From assembly GCA_905192935.1 (NCBI GenBank), contig CAJJMX010000003.1, positions 1 to 23,355 of the forward strand: 23,355 nucleotides of DNA, in the 5' to 3' direction. Made by a program: the position numbers and the translations under genes. Within the stretch, counting starts at the first letter, position 1. The number at the start of each line of letters is the position of its first letter. Positions 1 to 7,971 of the stretch are shown piece after piece. The stretch comes from an uncultured Mailhella sp. (GTDB lineage Bacteria > Desulfobacterota > Desulfovibrionia > Desulfovibrionales > Desulfovibrionaceae). The notes beneath the pieces are model-generated. The model saw only the letters and a list, made by a program, of their open reading frames with translations, was not told the origin of the DNA and did not search any database.

Positions 1-76
1 GTGTGTCTTCCCGTCCTTTTTCCGGCATGAGCCCGGAAACGTCCTCTTTTCGTGCAAGAACACCATTCTCAGAACA

Positions 77-973
77 TCACAGCTTTCTGCCGAACTCGGC
101 AATGAGGAAATCCCAGAAAAGACGCTCGGCCACGGAAAGTTCCGGCAGACGCATCGCCACCACGGGAACCTCATGGTTCATCCCTTCCAGATCAAGACGC
201 ATCTCCACCACGTCGCCCTTGGCCACGCGCAGATCCTGACGGCACTGTATGGCCGGATGAATGAATACGGCCTCGTTGCGCACCGCAAGGTCGAGCATGT
301 CCGTGCGGTTGGCGACACGATAGCAGCCCGCGAAGTAAGGAAGATACTTCCGGGAAACCTGCTCCTGATCGCTGGAATAAAAAGCCACGTGCAGACCGGC
401 AAGATCTTCGGCCGTAAGGATCGGCTTGCGGGCAAGGGGATGATGCGCCCCCATGAACAGCTTTCTCTCGTCCGTATAGAGCGGAACGATCTCACATCCC
501 AGCTTCTCGGCGCGCTCCAGAATATCCAGCCCGAGAGCCGTCAGCGTGACGGCCATGCACGATACCCTCGTTTCCAGCTGATGAACGATGTCGGTCAGAT
601 AGGTATTGCGGATGACGACGTCCACATGAGGATTCTTTTCCCGGAACGGAAGAAAGATGTTGCGCGTCAGATGAAGGGAGAGCATGGGCGTGGAACATAC
701 GGACACGCTCTTTCTCATGCCTGAGCTTCCGAGACTGCGCACTTCATCGATGAGCTCCAAGGCTCCAGACGCCTTTTCCAGAACAAGCTGCCCAAGAGAC
801 GTAAGACGCACGCCGTGATTGCCCTTGACCAGGAGCGCCCCGCCGAGCTCCTGTTCCAGAGACTTCACTGCCGCCGAAACGGCAGGACGGGAAATTCCCA
901 GTTTTCTGGCTGCTGCACTGATGGAACCGCATCGTGCGGTCGCGACAAAGCTCTCCAGCTGTTCCAGACGCAT
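77..973 (-). CDS. LysR-family transcriptional regulator
   Basis: This 298-aa protein has an N-terminal winged helix-turn-helix of the LysR type at residues 1-60 (LEQLESFV, GSISAAARKLGISRPAVSAAVKSLE in pieces). A substrate-binding-like effector domain follows at about residues 90-290. The length is normal for the family. The ATG at 973 is chosen because GGAGG lies 7 bases upstream. The gene is transcribed away from the transporter/flavoprotein operon that starts at 1320. In LysR proteins this arrangement usually means the regulator controls the divergent operon and itself, generally with a small-molecule co-inducer. The ligand cannot be read from the sequence. Family assignment is firm; target assignment is inference. 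Confidence 0.93.
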   Translation of the reverse strand: MRLEQLESFVATARCGSISAAARKLGISRPAVSAAVKSLEQELGGALLVKGNHGVRLTSLGQLVLEKASGALELIDEVRSLGSSGMRKSVSVCSTPMLSLHLTRNIFLPFREKNPHVDVVIRNTYLTDIVHQLETRVSCMAVTLTALGLDILERAEKLGCEIVPLYTDERKLFMGAHHPLARKPILTAEDLAGLHVAFYSSDQEQVSRKYLPYFAGCYRVANRTDMLDLAVRNEAVFIHPAIQCRQDLRVAKGDVVEMRLDLEGMNHEVPVVAMRLPELSVAERLFWDFLIAEFGRKL

Positions 974-1123
974 CCGGCATCCTCCCCTGTGTTCCTTCCG
1001 ACTCCGTCAGCCGGAGCGTTCAGCGGAAGACATCTCCAGGGAAGAGCCACGGCTCTCCCGGCATGGAAGAGTTCAGCAAAAACTTCAGGAACATGGCGGA
1101 GCAAAAGCCTTTTTCCATCATAC

Positions 1124-1152
1124 ATCATAAATAAAGTTTTGACTACTGTCAG
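1124..1152 (-). promoter_or_regulatory. Predicted sigma70 promoter of the LysR gene
   Basis: On the minus strand, a -35 box CTGACA (1152-1147) is followed by a 17-base spacer and a -10 box TATGAT (1129-1124). That is 5 of 6 matches to each consensus at ideal spacing. Transcription would start near 1117, giving a leader of about 140 bases. The repeated 32-bp element begins 12 bases upstream of this -35 box, a position that would suit autoregulation. Confidence 0.6.
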
Positions 1153-1164
1153 CATGGCCGACAT

Positions 1165-1196
1165 CCAGCCATCAACAATTAATATTTTTCTTTTTT
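1165..1196 (+). promoter_or_regulatory. 32-bp element shared with 23043-23074 (copy 1)
   Basis: The copy reads CCAGCCAT, four variable bases, then AATTAATATTTTTC and T6. It matches 23043-23074 at 29 of 32 positions, and the three mismatches all fall in the four-base middle. It ends 123 bases before the transporter ATG; the other copy ends 121 bases before the second flavoprotein ATG. Sequence beyond the element is not conserved. The likely role is a binding site for a regulator shared by the two operons, perhaps the adjacent LysR protein. The identity is observed; the function is inferred. Confidence 0.65.
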
Positions 1197-1292
1197 CTCT
1201 TTTTTCACTAATCATAATGAAAGAGTGAAAGAAACTTCACCGACGTCTCATGATGAACAACTGCATGAAATGTTATCATACAGAGCATAAAA

Positions 1293-1310
1293 CCATATGC
1301 TTCAATATGG
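1293..1310 (+). promoter_or_regulatory. Hairpin overlapping the transporter Shine-Dalgarno
   Basis: CCATAT (1293-1298) pairs perfectly with ATATGG (1305-1310) around a 6-base loop. The last two G of the 3' arm are the first two G of the GGAGG ribosome binding site (1309-1313), so folding would partly hide it. Confidence 0.4.
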
Positions 1311-1319
1311 AGGACAGGC

Positions 1320-2759
1320 ATGGCAGATTCCATCAGTAAAAACGGACCGAAATTTTACGTCAATCTCGGCATTATGCTTGCCATAATGTTCATTTTCAGG
1401 TTCATTTCACCACCTGAAGGACTGACATCAGACGGTCTTGCTGTTGTCGGCGTGTTTTTTGCCATTCTTTATGGCTGGCTTTTCATCGATATGGTATGGC
1501 CGTCCTTCATCGGACTCATCGCTCTGGGGCTCACGCTCCATCAGCCCATGGACTCCGTGCTCGGCAGTGCCTTCGGCAACAGCACCGTGCTGCTCATACT
1601 CTTCTTCTGCATGGTCGCCGGCATCATCAATGCCGCGGGCATAGCCGAATACGTGGCCAGGCGCATCATATGCGTGCCCATCATCAACGGCAGGCCCTAT
1701 GTGCTGCTTTTCATGCTCTGTCTTGCCATGTGCGCCCTTGCCACCATGCTGACCATGACGAGCGCCATTCTTGTGGCCATGCCTCTCGTCAAGGAGATAT
1801 GCAAGCAGTACGGGTACAAGCCCGGAGATACCTTCCCCATGCTCGTCATGCTCGGCATGCTCTATGCCGGTGAGCTGGCCTACATGATGCTCCCGTTCAA
1901 GAGTCTTCCCGCGCTGGTCTTCGGCATCTACAGCCGCATGAGCGGAGGCGTGGACATCAATCTGGCCGCCTATGTCGTGGTCGTCGGCATCATCCTGCTT
2001 CTTTCCATAGGCTTCACCATCTTCCTGTACAAGTTCATCCTGAAGCCGGATGTCTCGCCCATTCTGAACAGTCTGGAATGCATGGAATTTCATGAAGAGC
2101 TTTCCACCTATCAGAAGACCATCCTGTGGTCCTTCGTGGGGCTCATCGTGCTGCTGCTTCTGCCCAACGTCACGCCGAAGACCTGGGCGCTCACCAAGTT
2201 CCTCCGCGCCGTGGGCTACAACGGCACGCTCCTTGCCTATGTGGGCTTCTATCTGATGCTCAGCTTCAGGGAAGGCATCCCGCTCAAGGACATCATGCAG
2301 AAGTCCATGGCCTGGCCCGCCATATTCCTCATCGCCTCGGTGCTTGAGATCACGGGAGCCTTCGACGACACGGGCGTGACCAAGTGGCTCGGCAGCGTAT
2401 GCGAACCGCTGCTCGCCGGCGTGAGCGGTCAGGTGCTCGTCGTGTTCACCATCGCCGCTGCGGTCATATGCACGCAGCTGGCCAACAACAACGCCTGCGC
2501 CGTCACCTTTGCTCCCATAGCCTATACCCTGGCCCTCGCCAACGGAGGCGTGGACCCGCAGGCCATGTTCACCTGTCTCATCCTTTCGTGCACGCTCGGC
2601 CTGGCCACCCCCGCCTCCGGCGTTCCCGCGGCCATCCTCTACGGCGACACGGAATGGGTACATCAGAAAACCGTCATCAAGTACGCAACGCTGTTCTGGA
2701 TGTTCAACATCGTGATTCTCTCCACGGTAGGCTACCATCTCTGCCGCATCCTCTTCTGA
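1320..2759 (+). CDS. DASS/SLC13-like anion transporter (membrane symporter)
   Basis: This 479-aa, very hydrophobic protein has about 11-12 predicted membrane segments, with the first at about residues 16-30. Small-residue-rich stretches resemble the divalent anion:sodium symporter and related citrate/anion permease fold. One is GNSTVLLILFF near residue 86, and a second inverted-repeat-like half contains CTQLANNNACAVTFAP near residue 390. Proteins of this fold import di- or tricarboxylates, sulfate or other small anions across the inner membrane. The start is supported by GGAGG at 1309-1313. It is followed 107 bases later by the flavoprotein gene with no terminator between, so the two are probably one operon, and the transporter may import the flavoprotein substrate. 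The exact substrate is unknown. Confidence 0.8.
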   Translation: MADSISKNGPKFYVNLGIMLAIMFIFRFISPPEGLTSDGLAVVGVFFAILYGWLFIDMVWPSFIGLIALGLTLHQPMDSVLGSAFGNSTVLLILFFCMVAGIINAAGIAEYVARRIICVPIINGRPYVLLFMLCLAMCALATMLTMTSAILVAMPLVKEICKQYGYKPGDTFPMLVMLGMLYAGELAYMMLPFKSLPALVFGIYSRMSGGVDINLAAYVVVVGIILLLSIGFTIFLYKFILKPDVSPILNSLECMEFHEELSTYQKTILWSFVGLIVLLLLPNVTPKTWALTKFLRAVGYNGTLLAYVGFYLMLSFREGIPLKDIMQKSMAWPAIFLIASVLEITGAFDDTGVTKWLGSVCEPLLAGVSGQVLVVFTIAAAVICTQLANNNACAVTFAPIAYTLALANGGVDPQAMFTCLILSCTLGLATPASGVPAAILYGDTEWVHQKTVIKYATLFWMFNIVILSTVGYHLCRILF

Positions 2760-2792
2760 CAGCCGGCGCACCGGAACCCTGCCACACGGCAT

Positions 2793-2800
2793 AAGGAGGT
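2793..2800 (+). promoter_or_regulatory. Orphan Shine-Dalgarno-like sequence
   Basis: AAGGAGGT is a near-perfect anti-16S match lying between the transporter and the flavoprotein gene, but no ATG, GTG or TTG follows at a usable distance. The flavoprotein uses a separate site (AAGGAG at 2854-2859). This may be a relic of a lost start. Confidence 0.25.
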
Positions 2801-2866
2801 CACCGCCACTCTACGCTTCCCCATTCTTCCCCCTGTCAACACCCGTCACATACAAGGAGACTTTCC

Positions 2867-4867
2867 ATGAAGGCTACGTATCTCGAAAAATATTCCCGCA
2901 TGTTCGAACCGCTGACCATCCGCCGCGGCAGAAACGAATTCGTGTTCAACAACCGCGTCATGATGGCTCCCGTAGGCATCTGCGCCACCGGCGGCGGCGC
3001 GGACAACGGCCGCATCAACACCTTCGGCATCGACTACTGGACGGGCATCATTCGCGGCGGCTTCTCTGCGGTCACGCTTCCCATGGAAGTGCCGGAAAAC
3101 GGCAGTCATGACGGTGTGTTCAACATGAACCCCAAGGAATTCAACTACATGAACCTGCATCTTCTGCAGCGTTCCGTACATTCCTATAACGGCAAGACCT
3201 TTGCCGAACTCATCCACGGCGGCCGCTGCATGATCCGCAAGGACATTCCCCTGCTCGGCGCAAGCGATTCCGAATATCAGGGCCGTCACGTGAAGGGCAT
3301 GGACGCCAAGGACATGGAAGACGTCATCGCCCTGTGCGTGGAGTTCGCCCATCAGGCCCGCCGTTCCGGCTTCGACGGCATCATGATGCACTTTGCCCAC
3401 GGCTGGCTGTTCCACGACTTCCTCTCTCCCCTCAGCAACCATCGTACCGACGAGTTCGGCGGCTCCGTGGAAAACCGCTGCCGCTTCCCGCTCATGGCCC
3501 TGAAGGCCGTGCGTGAAGTCGTGGGCGACGACCTTCTCATCGAGCTGCGCCTGAACGGCAACGACGAAATGGAAGGCGGCATCCTGCCTGAAGACGCGGC
3601 ACAGCAGGTCCTCATTTTCCAGGACTACGCCGACATGATCCACATCACCTGCTCCACCCGCCTCGACGTGACGAGCCGTCCGCGCATGACCCCCACGAGC
3701 TTCTTCCCCACCGAGCACAACGCCTACGCGAGCGCCATCGTGAAGAACACTCCCGGCGTGCGCATCCCCATCGGTGCCGTGGGCGCCATCGGCAACCCTG
3801 AACGCGCCGAAAAGCTGCTCGAAGACGGCAAGGCCGACTATGTGCTCATCGCCCGCGCGGCCATCGCCGACAACGACTGGGTCAACAAGGTCAAGGAAGG
3901 AAGAGAAGAAGACATCCGTCCCTGCCTGCGCTGCAACCTCTGCCTCGATCACGGCCGCAGAAAGTCCAAGATCCAGGGCAAGGAACTCGTCATGGCCTCC
4001 GAAGTGAGCTTCGACCGCATGTGCGCCGTGAACCCCCTGTCCATGCAGGCCGCTTCCAAGAAGATGTTCCCCGCTCCCGAGCGCCGCAAGAAGGTCGTCG
4101 TGGTCGGCGGCGGCGTGGCCGGCATGAACGCCGCTCTGAGCGCCGCCAACCGCGGCCACGAAGTGCTGCTCTATGAAAAGAGCGACAGACTCGGCGGTCA
4201 GGCGCTTCTCTCCGACGGCATGTGGTTCAAGAAGGAAATGAAGGCCTATCATGAATGGCTGGAACGTCAGGTCCGCCGGAATCCCAACATCTTCGTGGTG
4301 CTCAACACCGAAGTCACGCCCGAAATGGTCGCTGAAATCGACCCCGATTCCACCATCGTGGCCGTGGGCGCCAGGCAGATCGTTCCTCCCATCCCCGGCG
4401 TGGAAAAGGCCACCATGGCCTTCGACGTGTTCGGCAATGAAGACAAGGTGGGCGAGAAGGTCGTCATCATCGGCGGCGGCGACATCGGCTGCGAACTCTC
4501 CATCCATCTGAGCGAACTCGGACACGAGTGCACCGTAGTGGAACTCACCCACTTCCAGGCCGGCAACGCCGAACTTTGCATCCGCATGTCCATCCTCCAG
4601 TTCATGGAAAAGAACAACGTGACCACTCTGCTCGACACCAAGGCCACGGAAATCACCGACGAAGGCGTGTGGGTGGAAAACGAAGCGGGCAGAACGCTCC
4701 TTCCCGCCGATACCGTCATCGTCTGCGTGGGTACCACGCCGCTCACCGAAGAACGCGACAAGTTCCGCCATGTGACCTATGAAGTCATCAACATCGGCGA
4801 CTGCAAGAAGGCCTCCAACATGCAGCACGCCATCGAAACCGGCTTCGACGCGGGCCTCATCCTGTAA
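2867..4867 (+). CDS. Old Yellow Enzyme-type Fe-S flavoprotein oxidoreductase (FadH/BaiCD/TMADH family)
   Basis: This 666-aa protein has the full three-part layout of 2,4-dienoyl-CoA reductase and trimethylamine dehydrogenase relatives. An FMN-binding TIM barrel spans about residues 1-345. A [4Fe-4S] cysteine set follows at C353, C356, C359 and C386. An FAD-type fold starts near 408 (G414-x-G416-x-x-G419), and a nested NAD(P)H fold carries G536-x-G538-x-x-G541. Barrel hallmarks include HGGR and SPLSNHRTDEFGGSVENR. The position that holds the proton-donor Tyr of this family (after H175-x-x-H178-G) is W180. The last cluster cysteine is separated from the third by 26 residues, against about 11-12 in the classical enzymes. 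The family reduces alkenes or removes amines, using NAD(P)H and flavin. The substrate here is unknown, and a typical enoate reductase role is doubtful. RBS AAGGAG lies 7 bases upstream. It is in an operon with the transporter; a paralogue starts at 23196. Confidence 0.88.
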   Translation: MKATYLEKYSRMFEPLTIRRGRNEFVFNNRVMMAPVGICATGGGADNGRINTFGIDYWTGIIRGGFSAVTLPMEVPENGSHDGVFNMNPKEFNYMNLHLLQRSVHSYNGKTFAELIHGGRCMIRKDIPLLGASDSEYQGRHVKGMDAKDMEDVIALCVEFAHQARRSGFDGIMMHFAHGWLFHDFLSPLSNHRTDEFGGSVENRCRFPLMALKAVREVVGDDLLIELRLNGNDEMEGGILPEDAAQQVLIFQDYADMIHITCSTRLDVTSRPRMTPTSFFPTEHNAYASAIVKNTPGVRIPIGAVGAIGNPERAEKLLEDGKADYVLIARAAIADNDWVNKVKEGREEDIRPCLRCNLCLDHGRRKSKIQGKELVMASEVSFDRMCAVNPLSMQAASKKMFPAPERRKKVVVVGGGVAGMNAALSAANRGHEVLLYEKSDRLGGQALLSDGMWFKKEMKAYHEWLERQVRRNPNIFVVLNTEVTPEMVAEIDPDSTIVAVGARQIVPPIPGVEKATMAFDVFGNEDKVGEKVVIIGGGDIGCELSIHLSELGHECTVVELTHFQAGNAELCIRMSILQFMEKNNVTTLLDTKATEITDEGVWVENEAGRTLLPADTVIVCVGTTPLTEERDKFRHVTYEVINIGDCKKASNMQHAIETGFDAGLIL

Positions 4868-4888
4868 CGAATTCCCGGAAAGTCCATG

Positions 4889-4926
4889 AAAAAGGGGGAA
4901 GAGACTCCGGTCTCTTCCCCCTTTCT
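4889..4926. terminator. Bidirectional intrinsic terminator
   Basis: A perfect 15-bp stem pairs 4891-4905 with 4910-4924 around a TCCG loop. T-rich tails lie on both sides: TTTCTT on the plus strand and TTTTT on the minus strand. It sits between two convergent genes, the flavoprotein and the iron alcohol dehydrogenase, and can end both transcripts. Confidence 0.9.
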
Positions 4927-4972
4927 TCACGCCGTCTGCGGCGTCATGCGGATCTTCTGCGAGGCTCCGCCC

Positions 4973-6151
4973 CTAAAGAGCCATATGGTAGATGTTCACA
5001 AGGTCTTCCACGCCGAGAGGCCGCACCACCCCTACGGGACCGCCTATGCCGCGCCAGCACTTTTCCGCCATGTCGCGTATCTGCTCTTCCGTGGGAGTGA
5101 CGCCGAGCTCGGAAAGCGACGTGGGCATGTGGATGGCCCGGAAGAAATTCTCCATGGCTTCAATGCCCTTTTCCGCCATTTCCTCATGGGTGCCCGCACC
5201 GCTCACGCCCATGACCTTGTGCGCGAAGCGGGCAAAACGCGCGGCGTCGGCACGGTACACATACCGGGCCCAGCTGCCCCATACGGCGGCAAGGCCCGCA
5301 CCGTGGGCAACATCGAAAAGCCCGCTCAGCTCATGCTCTATCTTGTGGGAGGCCCAGTCTCCGCCGTCCGTGCCGCATCCGGTCAGACCGTTGTGCGACA
5401 GCGCGGCCGCCCACATGACCTCGGCCCGAGCCTCGTAGCAGGCAGGATCGTCCCTGAGAATAAGCGCATTCTTCATCACGGTCTTGAGCAGGGCCTCGGC
5501 AATGCCGTCGGTGAGCTCCATGCCGCCTTCATGATAAAAATACCGCTCCATGGTATGCATGAGGATGTCCACGCAGCCGCTTGCCGTCTGCCAGGCAGGA
5601 AGCGACAGCGTAAGTTCGGGATTCATGACGGCAAAACGCGGCCGGGAGAGCTCGCTGCTGTATCCGCGCTTTATCCAGCCCTCCTCACGGGTTATCACGC
5701 AGGAGGAGCTCATCTCGCTGCCTGCGGCGGCAATGGTGAGCACCACGCCCACGGGAGCGCAGGCAAAAGCCTTGCGCTTCTTGTCGAAGAAGTCCCAGAC
5801 TTCCCCTTCATTGGCGAGTCCGTAGCCTATGGCCTTGGCGGAGTCGACGACGCTCCCGCCTCCCACGGCCAGCACGAAGTCCACGCCTTGCCTTCTGCCG
5901 AGCTCTATGCCTTCATGAATCTTCGACAGCCTGGGATTCGGCACCACGCCGCCGAGCTCGACGACCTCCACGCCTTCCTTCTGAAGCGAGTCCCGCACGC
6001 GCGGAAGGAGCCCCGAGCGTTCCGCACTGCCGCCTCCGTAATGCAGCAGCACCCTGCGGCCGCCGCACTCCCGGACGAGCCTTCCGGTCTCCTTTTCCAC
6101 GCCCCTGCCGAACACAACCTTCGTCGGCGTATTGAACACGAAATTCTTCAT
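4973..6151 (-). CDS. Iron-containing (group III) alcohol dehydrogenase
   Basis: This 392-aa cytosolic NAD(P)-dependent alcohol/aldehyde oxidoreductase has the nucleotide-binding motif GGGSVVDSAKA at residues 97-107. Metal ligands match the FucO/YqhD pattern: D195, H199, H269 and H283, with the extra active-site His at H273. The spacing 269-273-283 reproduces FucO 263-267-277. The start at 6151 is preferred over longer in-frame starts because AAGGAG lies just upstream and the family-typical N-terminus (NFVFNTPTKVVFG) begins there. The gene stands alone, facing the flavoprotein operon. A hairpin (6172-6193) sits in its leader. The physiological alcohol is unknown; butanol-dehydrogenase-like enzymes often act on several aldehydes. 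Confidence 0.92.
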   Translation of the reverse strand: MKNFVFNTPTKVVFGRGVEKETGRLVRECGGRRVLLHYGGGSAERSGLLPRVRDSLQKEGVEVVELGGVVPNPRLSKIHEGIELGRRQGVDFVLAVGGGSVVDSAKAIGYGLANEGEVWDFFDKKRKAFACAPVGVVLTIAAAGSEMSSSCVITREEGWIKRGYSSELSRPRFAVMNPELTLSLPAWQTASGCVDILMHTMERYFYHEGGMELTDGIAEALLKTVMKNALILRDDPACYEARAEVMWAAALSHNGLTGCGTDGGDWASHKIEHELSGLFDVAHGAGLAAVWGSWARYVYRADAARFARFAHKVMGVSGAGTHEEMAEKGIEAMENFFRAIHMPTSLSELGVTPTEEQIRDMAEKCWRGIGGPVGVVRPLGVEDLVNIYHMAL

Positions 6152-6571
6152 GCTGTTCTCCTTCTGCATCCGCCGCAAAACGCTCTTTGCGGCAGAGTTT
6201 CCCTCATGCTCCGGCACGTCGTCCCCGGCCCGTTGCGCCGTTGTCCGATCTGAGTTCCTCTCATTCTGCGCCGTGTCCCTGCTCCGGCGGCGTCCTCGAT
6301 GCTGCGATCATGACGCGAAGGCGGCATCAGTCCCCGGACGACACGACTTCCGTTCAGAAGCACGGCCAAGGACAGACGCCTGCCGGATCTTCACCGGACT
6401 CGCCGACACGCTGCGCCGGCGCTGCCCCGGTGTCGCGCCTGAACACGGAGACAGGCATCGTCCGTCTTTCCAAAAGAAAAAGAGGGCCGTCGAAAACACG
6501 ACCCTCTTTCCTGAATACGGCAGGCGCTTCACGCTCCGGACGCCGCACAAAAAGGCACCGCAAAGTCCTGC
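6152..6571. other. Gene-free interval adh / lpxA
   Basis: These 420 bases hold no coding sequence I can support. They contain the lpxA terminator (6470-6510), a perfect 8-bp hairpin at 6172-6193 (GCCGCAAA and TTTGCGGC) just upstream of the dehydrogenase ribosome binding site, and a GC-rich dyad near 6403-6434. No clear promoter for the dehydrogenase was found. Confidence 0.55.
6470..6510 (-). terminator. Intrinsic terminator of the skp-lpxD-fabZ-lpxA operon
   Basis: On the minus strand the stem is AAAGAGGG (6509-6502) with CCCTCTTT (6486-6479), extended by a few inner pairs. It is followed by TTTTTCTTTT. It lies about 62 bases after the lpxA stop, so the operon ends here without lpxB. Confidence 0.8.
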
Positions 6572-7387
6572 TCAGGCAAGATCCATGATCTTCTTGCGGT
6601 CGTCGCCGGGAAGAATACCGCGCTTGCTCTCCCTCACGAAGTGGATGAAGCCCATGATTTCCGGCAGATGACCGTATTCGGCCTCAAGCTGCATGAGCGC
6701 GTCGGGACGGGGAATCCCGGAATACCAGGTCATGCGGTAGGCCTGCTTGAAGGCCGAAAGCAGCTCCATGGAAGCCTTGGCACGGCGCAGTCCCACGATG
6801 TTGGGCGACTGAATGGTGGCCCGGTTGCCCACGGCCAGCATCCACGGCGGAAGGTCCTGAGCGAGACCGGACATGCCGCCGACAAAGGCGTGGGTGCCTA
6901 CGCGCACGAACTGATGCACGGCGGACAGACCGCCTATGATCGCGTTGTCGTCCACGAAGCAGTGTCCCGCAAGCGTGGCATTGTTGGACATGACCACGTT
7001 GTTCATCACCGTGCAGTCATGTGCCACATGGACATAGGCCATAAGCAGGTTGTTGTCGCCCACGCGGGTGATGCCTCCGCCTGACTCCGTGCCGCGGTGA
7101 AGCGTGGTGAATTCGCGGATGTTGTTCCTGTTGCCGATGATGAGCTGACTTTTTTCGCCGTGGAACTTCAGATCCTGCGGTTCCCCGCCCACGGCGGCAT
7201 AGGAATAGACATGGTTGTCTTCGCCCATGGTGGTGTAACGCTTGATGGAGGCAAAGGCGTCGATGCGGGTTCTCGCGCCGATGACCACGTCATCTTCAAT
7301 GACGGCGCAGGGTCCGATGATGACGTCATCGCCTATCTGGGCCGAAGGAGAGACAAACGCTGTCGGATGGATCTGAGGTGCTGCCAT
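6572..7387 (-). CDS. lpxA: UDP-N-acetylglucosamine acyltransferase LpxA
   Basis: This 271-aa protein is the first enzyme of lipid A synthesis; it moves a 3-hydroxyacyl chain from acyl carrier protein to UDP-GlcNAc in the cytosol. Hexapeptide repeats of the left-handed beta helix fill residues 6-190, followed by a helical C-terminal domain. The catalytic His is H123 (HVAHDC), matching H125 of E. coli. AVHQF and VGG follow as in E. coli. The chain-length ruler glycine is kept (G171, equivalent to G173), which fits a long, C14-like acyl chain rather than C10. The ATG at 7387 lies one base after the fabZ stop, so translation is probably coupled; a longer upstream start would run into fabZ. Length agrees with the family (262 aa in E. 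coli). Confidence 0.96.
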   Translation of the reverse strand: MAAPQIHPTAFVSPSAQIGDDVIIGPCAVIEDDVVIGARTRIDAFASIKRYTTMGEDNHVYSYAAVGGEPQDLKFHGEKSQLIIGNRNNIREFTTLHRGTESGGGITRVGDNNLLMAYVHVAHDCTVMNNVVMSNNATLAGHCFVDDNAIIGGLSAVHQFVRVGTHAFVGGMSGLAQDLPPWMLAVGNRATIQSPNIVGLRRAKASMELLSAFKQAYRMTWYSGIPRPDALMQLEAEYGHLPEIMGFIHFVRESKRGILPGDDRKKIMDLA

Positions 7388-7388
7388 G

Positions 7389-7853
7389 TCAGAACGACTC
7401 CCTGGGAAGGACGGATGCGGTAAGTCTGGCTTCGGCAACCACGTTGCCGTCCACATACGCCTTGGTATCCATCTTCCAGAGCTGCATTCTGTGCGTCAGG
7501 TTTGTGCATTCCATGACCAGCTTGTCGCCGGGACGGACGGGCGAGCGGAAGCGCGCCTTCTCTATGCCGGTGAAAAGATAGATCTGATCGGGATGCTCCT
7601 TGAACTCGGGGAAGCTGTGCGCCACGAGAATGACTCCCGTCTGCGCCATGGCCTCGATGATGAGCACGCCGGGCATGACCGGAACACCGGGGAAATGGCC
7701 CTGGAAGAAGGGTTCGTTGAACGTGAGATTCTTATACGCGCGGATGTGATCGCCGGGCACCAGCTCGTCCACGCGATCCACCAGAAGGAAGGGATAGCGA
7801 TGGGGCAGAATGCTCAGGATCTCCTTGATGCCGAGGGAAATGGACTCGCTCAT
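7389..7853 (-). CDS. fabZ: 3-hydroxyacyl-ACP dehydratase FabZ
   Basis: This 154-aa hot-dog-fold dehydratase of type II fatty acid synthesis removes water from 3-hydroxyacyl-ACP. It draws on the same 3-hydroxyacyl-ACP pool that LpxA and LpxD use. The signature HRYPFLLVDR is at residues 18-27, and the catalytic pair is H53 (GHFPGVPVMPG) and E67. The start at 7853 gives an N-terminus aligned with E. coli FabZ (MSESISLGIKEIL). A TTG start at 7892 would add 13 residues without family support. The ribosome binding site is weak (AAAGG about 12 bases away), so the exact start is the least certain part. It lies between lpxD and lpxA, as in many Gram-negative bacteria. Confidence 0.95.
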   Translation of the reverse strand: MSESISLGIKEILSILPHRYPFLLVDRVDELVPGDHIRAYKNLTFNEPFFQGHFPGVPVMPGVLIIEAMAQTGVILVAHSFPEFKEHPDQIYLFTGIEKARFRSPVRPGDKLVMECTNLTHRMQLWKMDTKAYVDGNVVAEARLTASVLPRESF

Positions 7854-7893
7854 GGTGTTATTGCCTTTTAACGGTTTATAGTGACGGCGCAAG

Positions 7894-7964
7894 CTTTGCG
7901 TATCCTCGTGAGATACGGGCGAAGAGGCGCAAAGCCTGACCGGCGGCGGAGTCTCCGCCGCCGG
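7894..7964. repeat. Nested hairpins inside the operon between lpxD and fabZ
   Basis: Two structures fill the 118-base gap. One is a perfect 11-bp GC stem (7940-7950 with 7954-7964, loop GTC). The other is an outer dyad CTTTGCG/CGCAAAG (7894-7900 and 7928-7934) that encloses GTATC/GATAC (7900-7904 and 7912-7916). No T-run follows on the minus strand, so this is not an ordinary terminator. It may set mRNA processing or the relative level of fabZ-lpxA. Confidence 0.6.
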
Positions 7965-7971
7965 AGCCGAA

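Larger units (their letters stand above)
974..1319. other. Divergent intergenic control region, lysR / transporter
   Basis: This gene-free stretch of 346 bases turns sharply AT-rich at about 1120-1300 within GC-rich surroundings. It holds a good minus-strand promoter for the LysR gene (1124-1152), a 32-bp element repeated near the right end of the window (1165-1196), and a hairpin that touches the transporter ribosome binding site (1293-1310). A small hairpin in the LysR leader (arms AGAGC at 1044-1048 and GCTCT at 1051-1055 region) is also visible. I found no convincing plus-strand -35/-10 pair. Confidence 0.7.

Noticed and set aside
19..39. TTTCCGG/CCGGAAA hairpin as terminator of the LysR gene
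   Set aside because: The 7-bp stem is real but is followed by A-rich sequence on the minus strand, not a T-run.
1428..2792. 454-codon minus-strand ORF
   Set aside because: Antisense of the membrane transporter; composition rich in His, Glu and Gly and no domain.
2846..4930. 694-codon minus-strand ORF
   Set aside because: Antisense shadow of the flavoprotein gene in GC-rich DNA; His- and Gly-rich with no family features.
4886..6253. 455-codon plus-strand ORF
   Set aside because: Antisense of the iron alcohol dehydrogenase and starts inside the bidirectional terminator.
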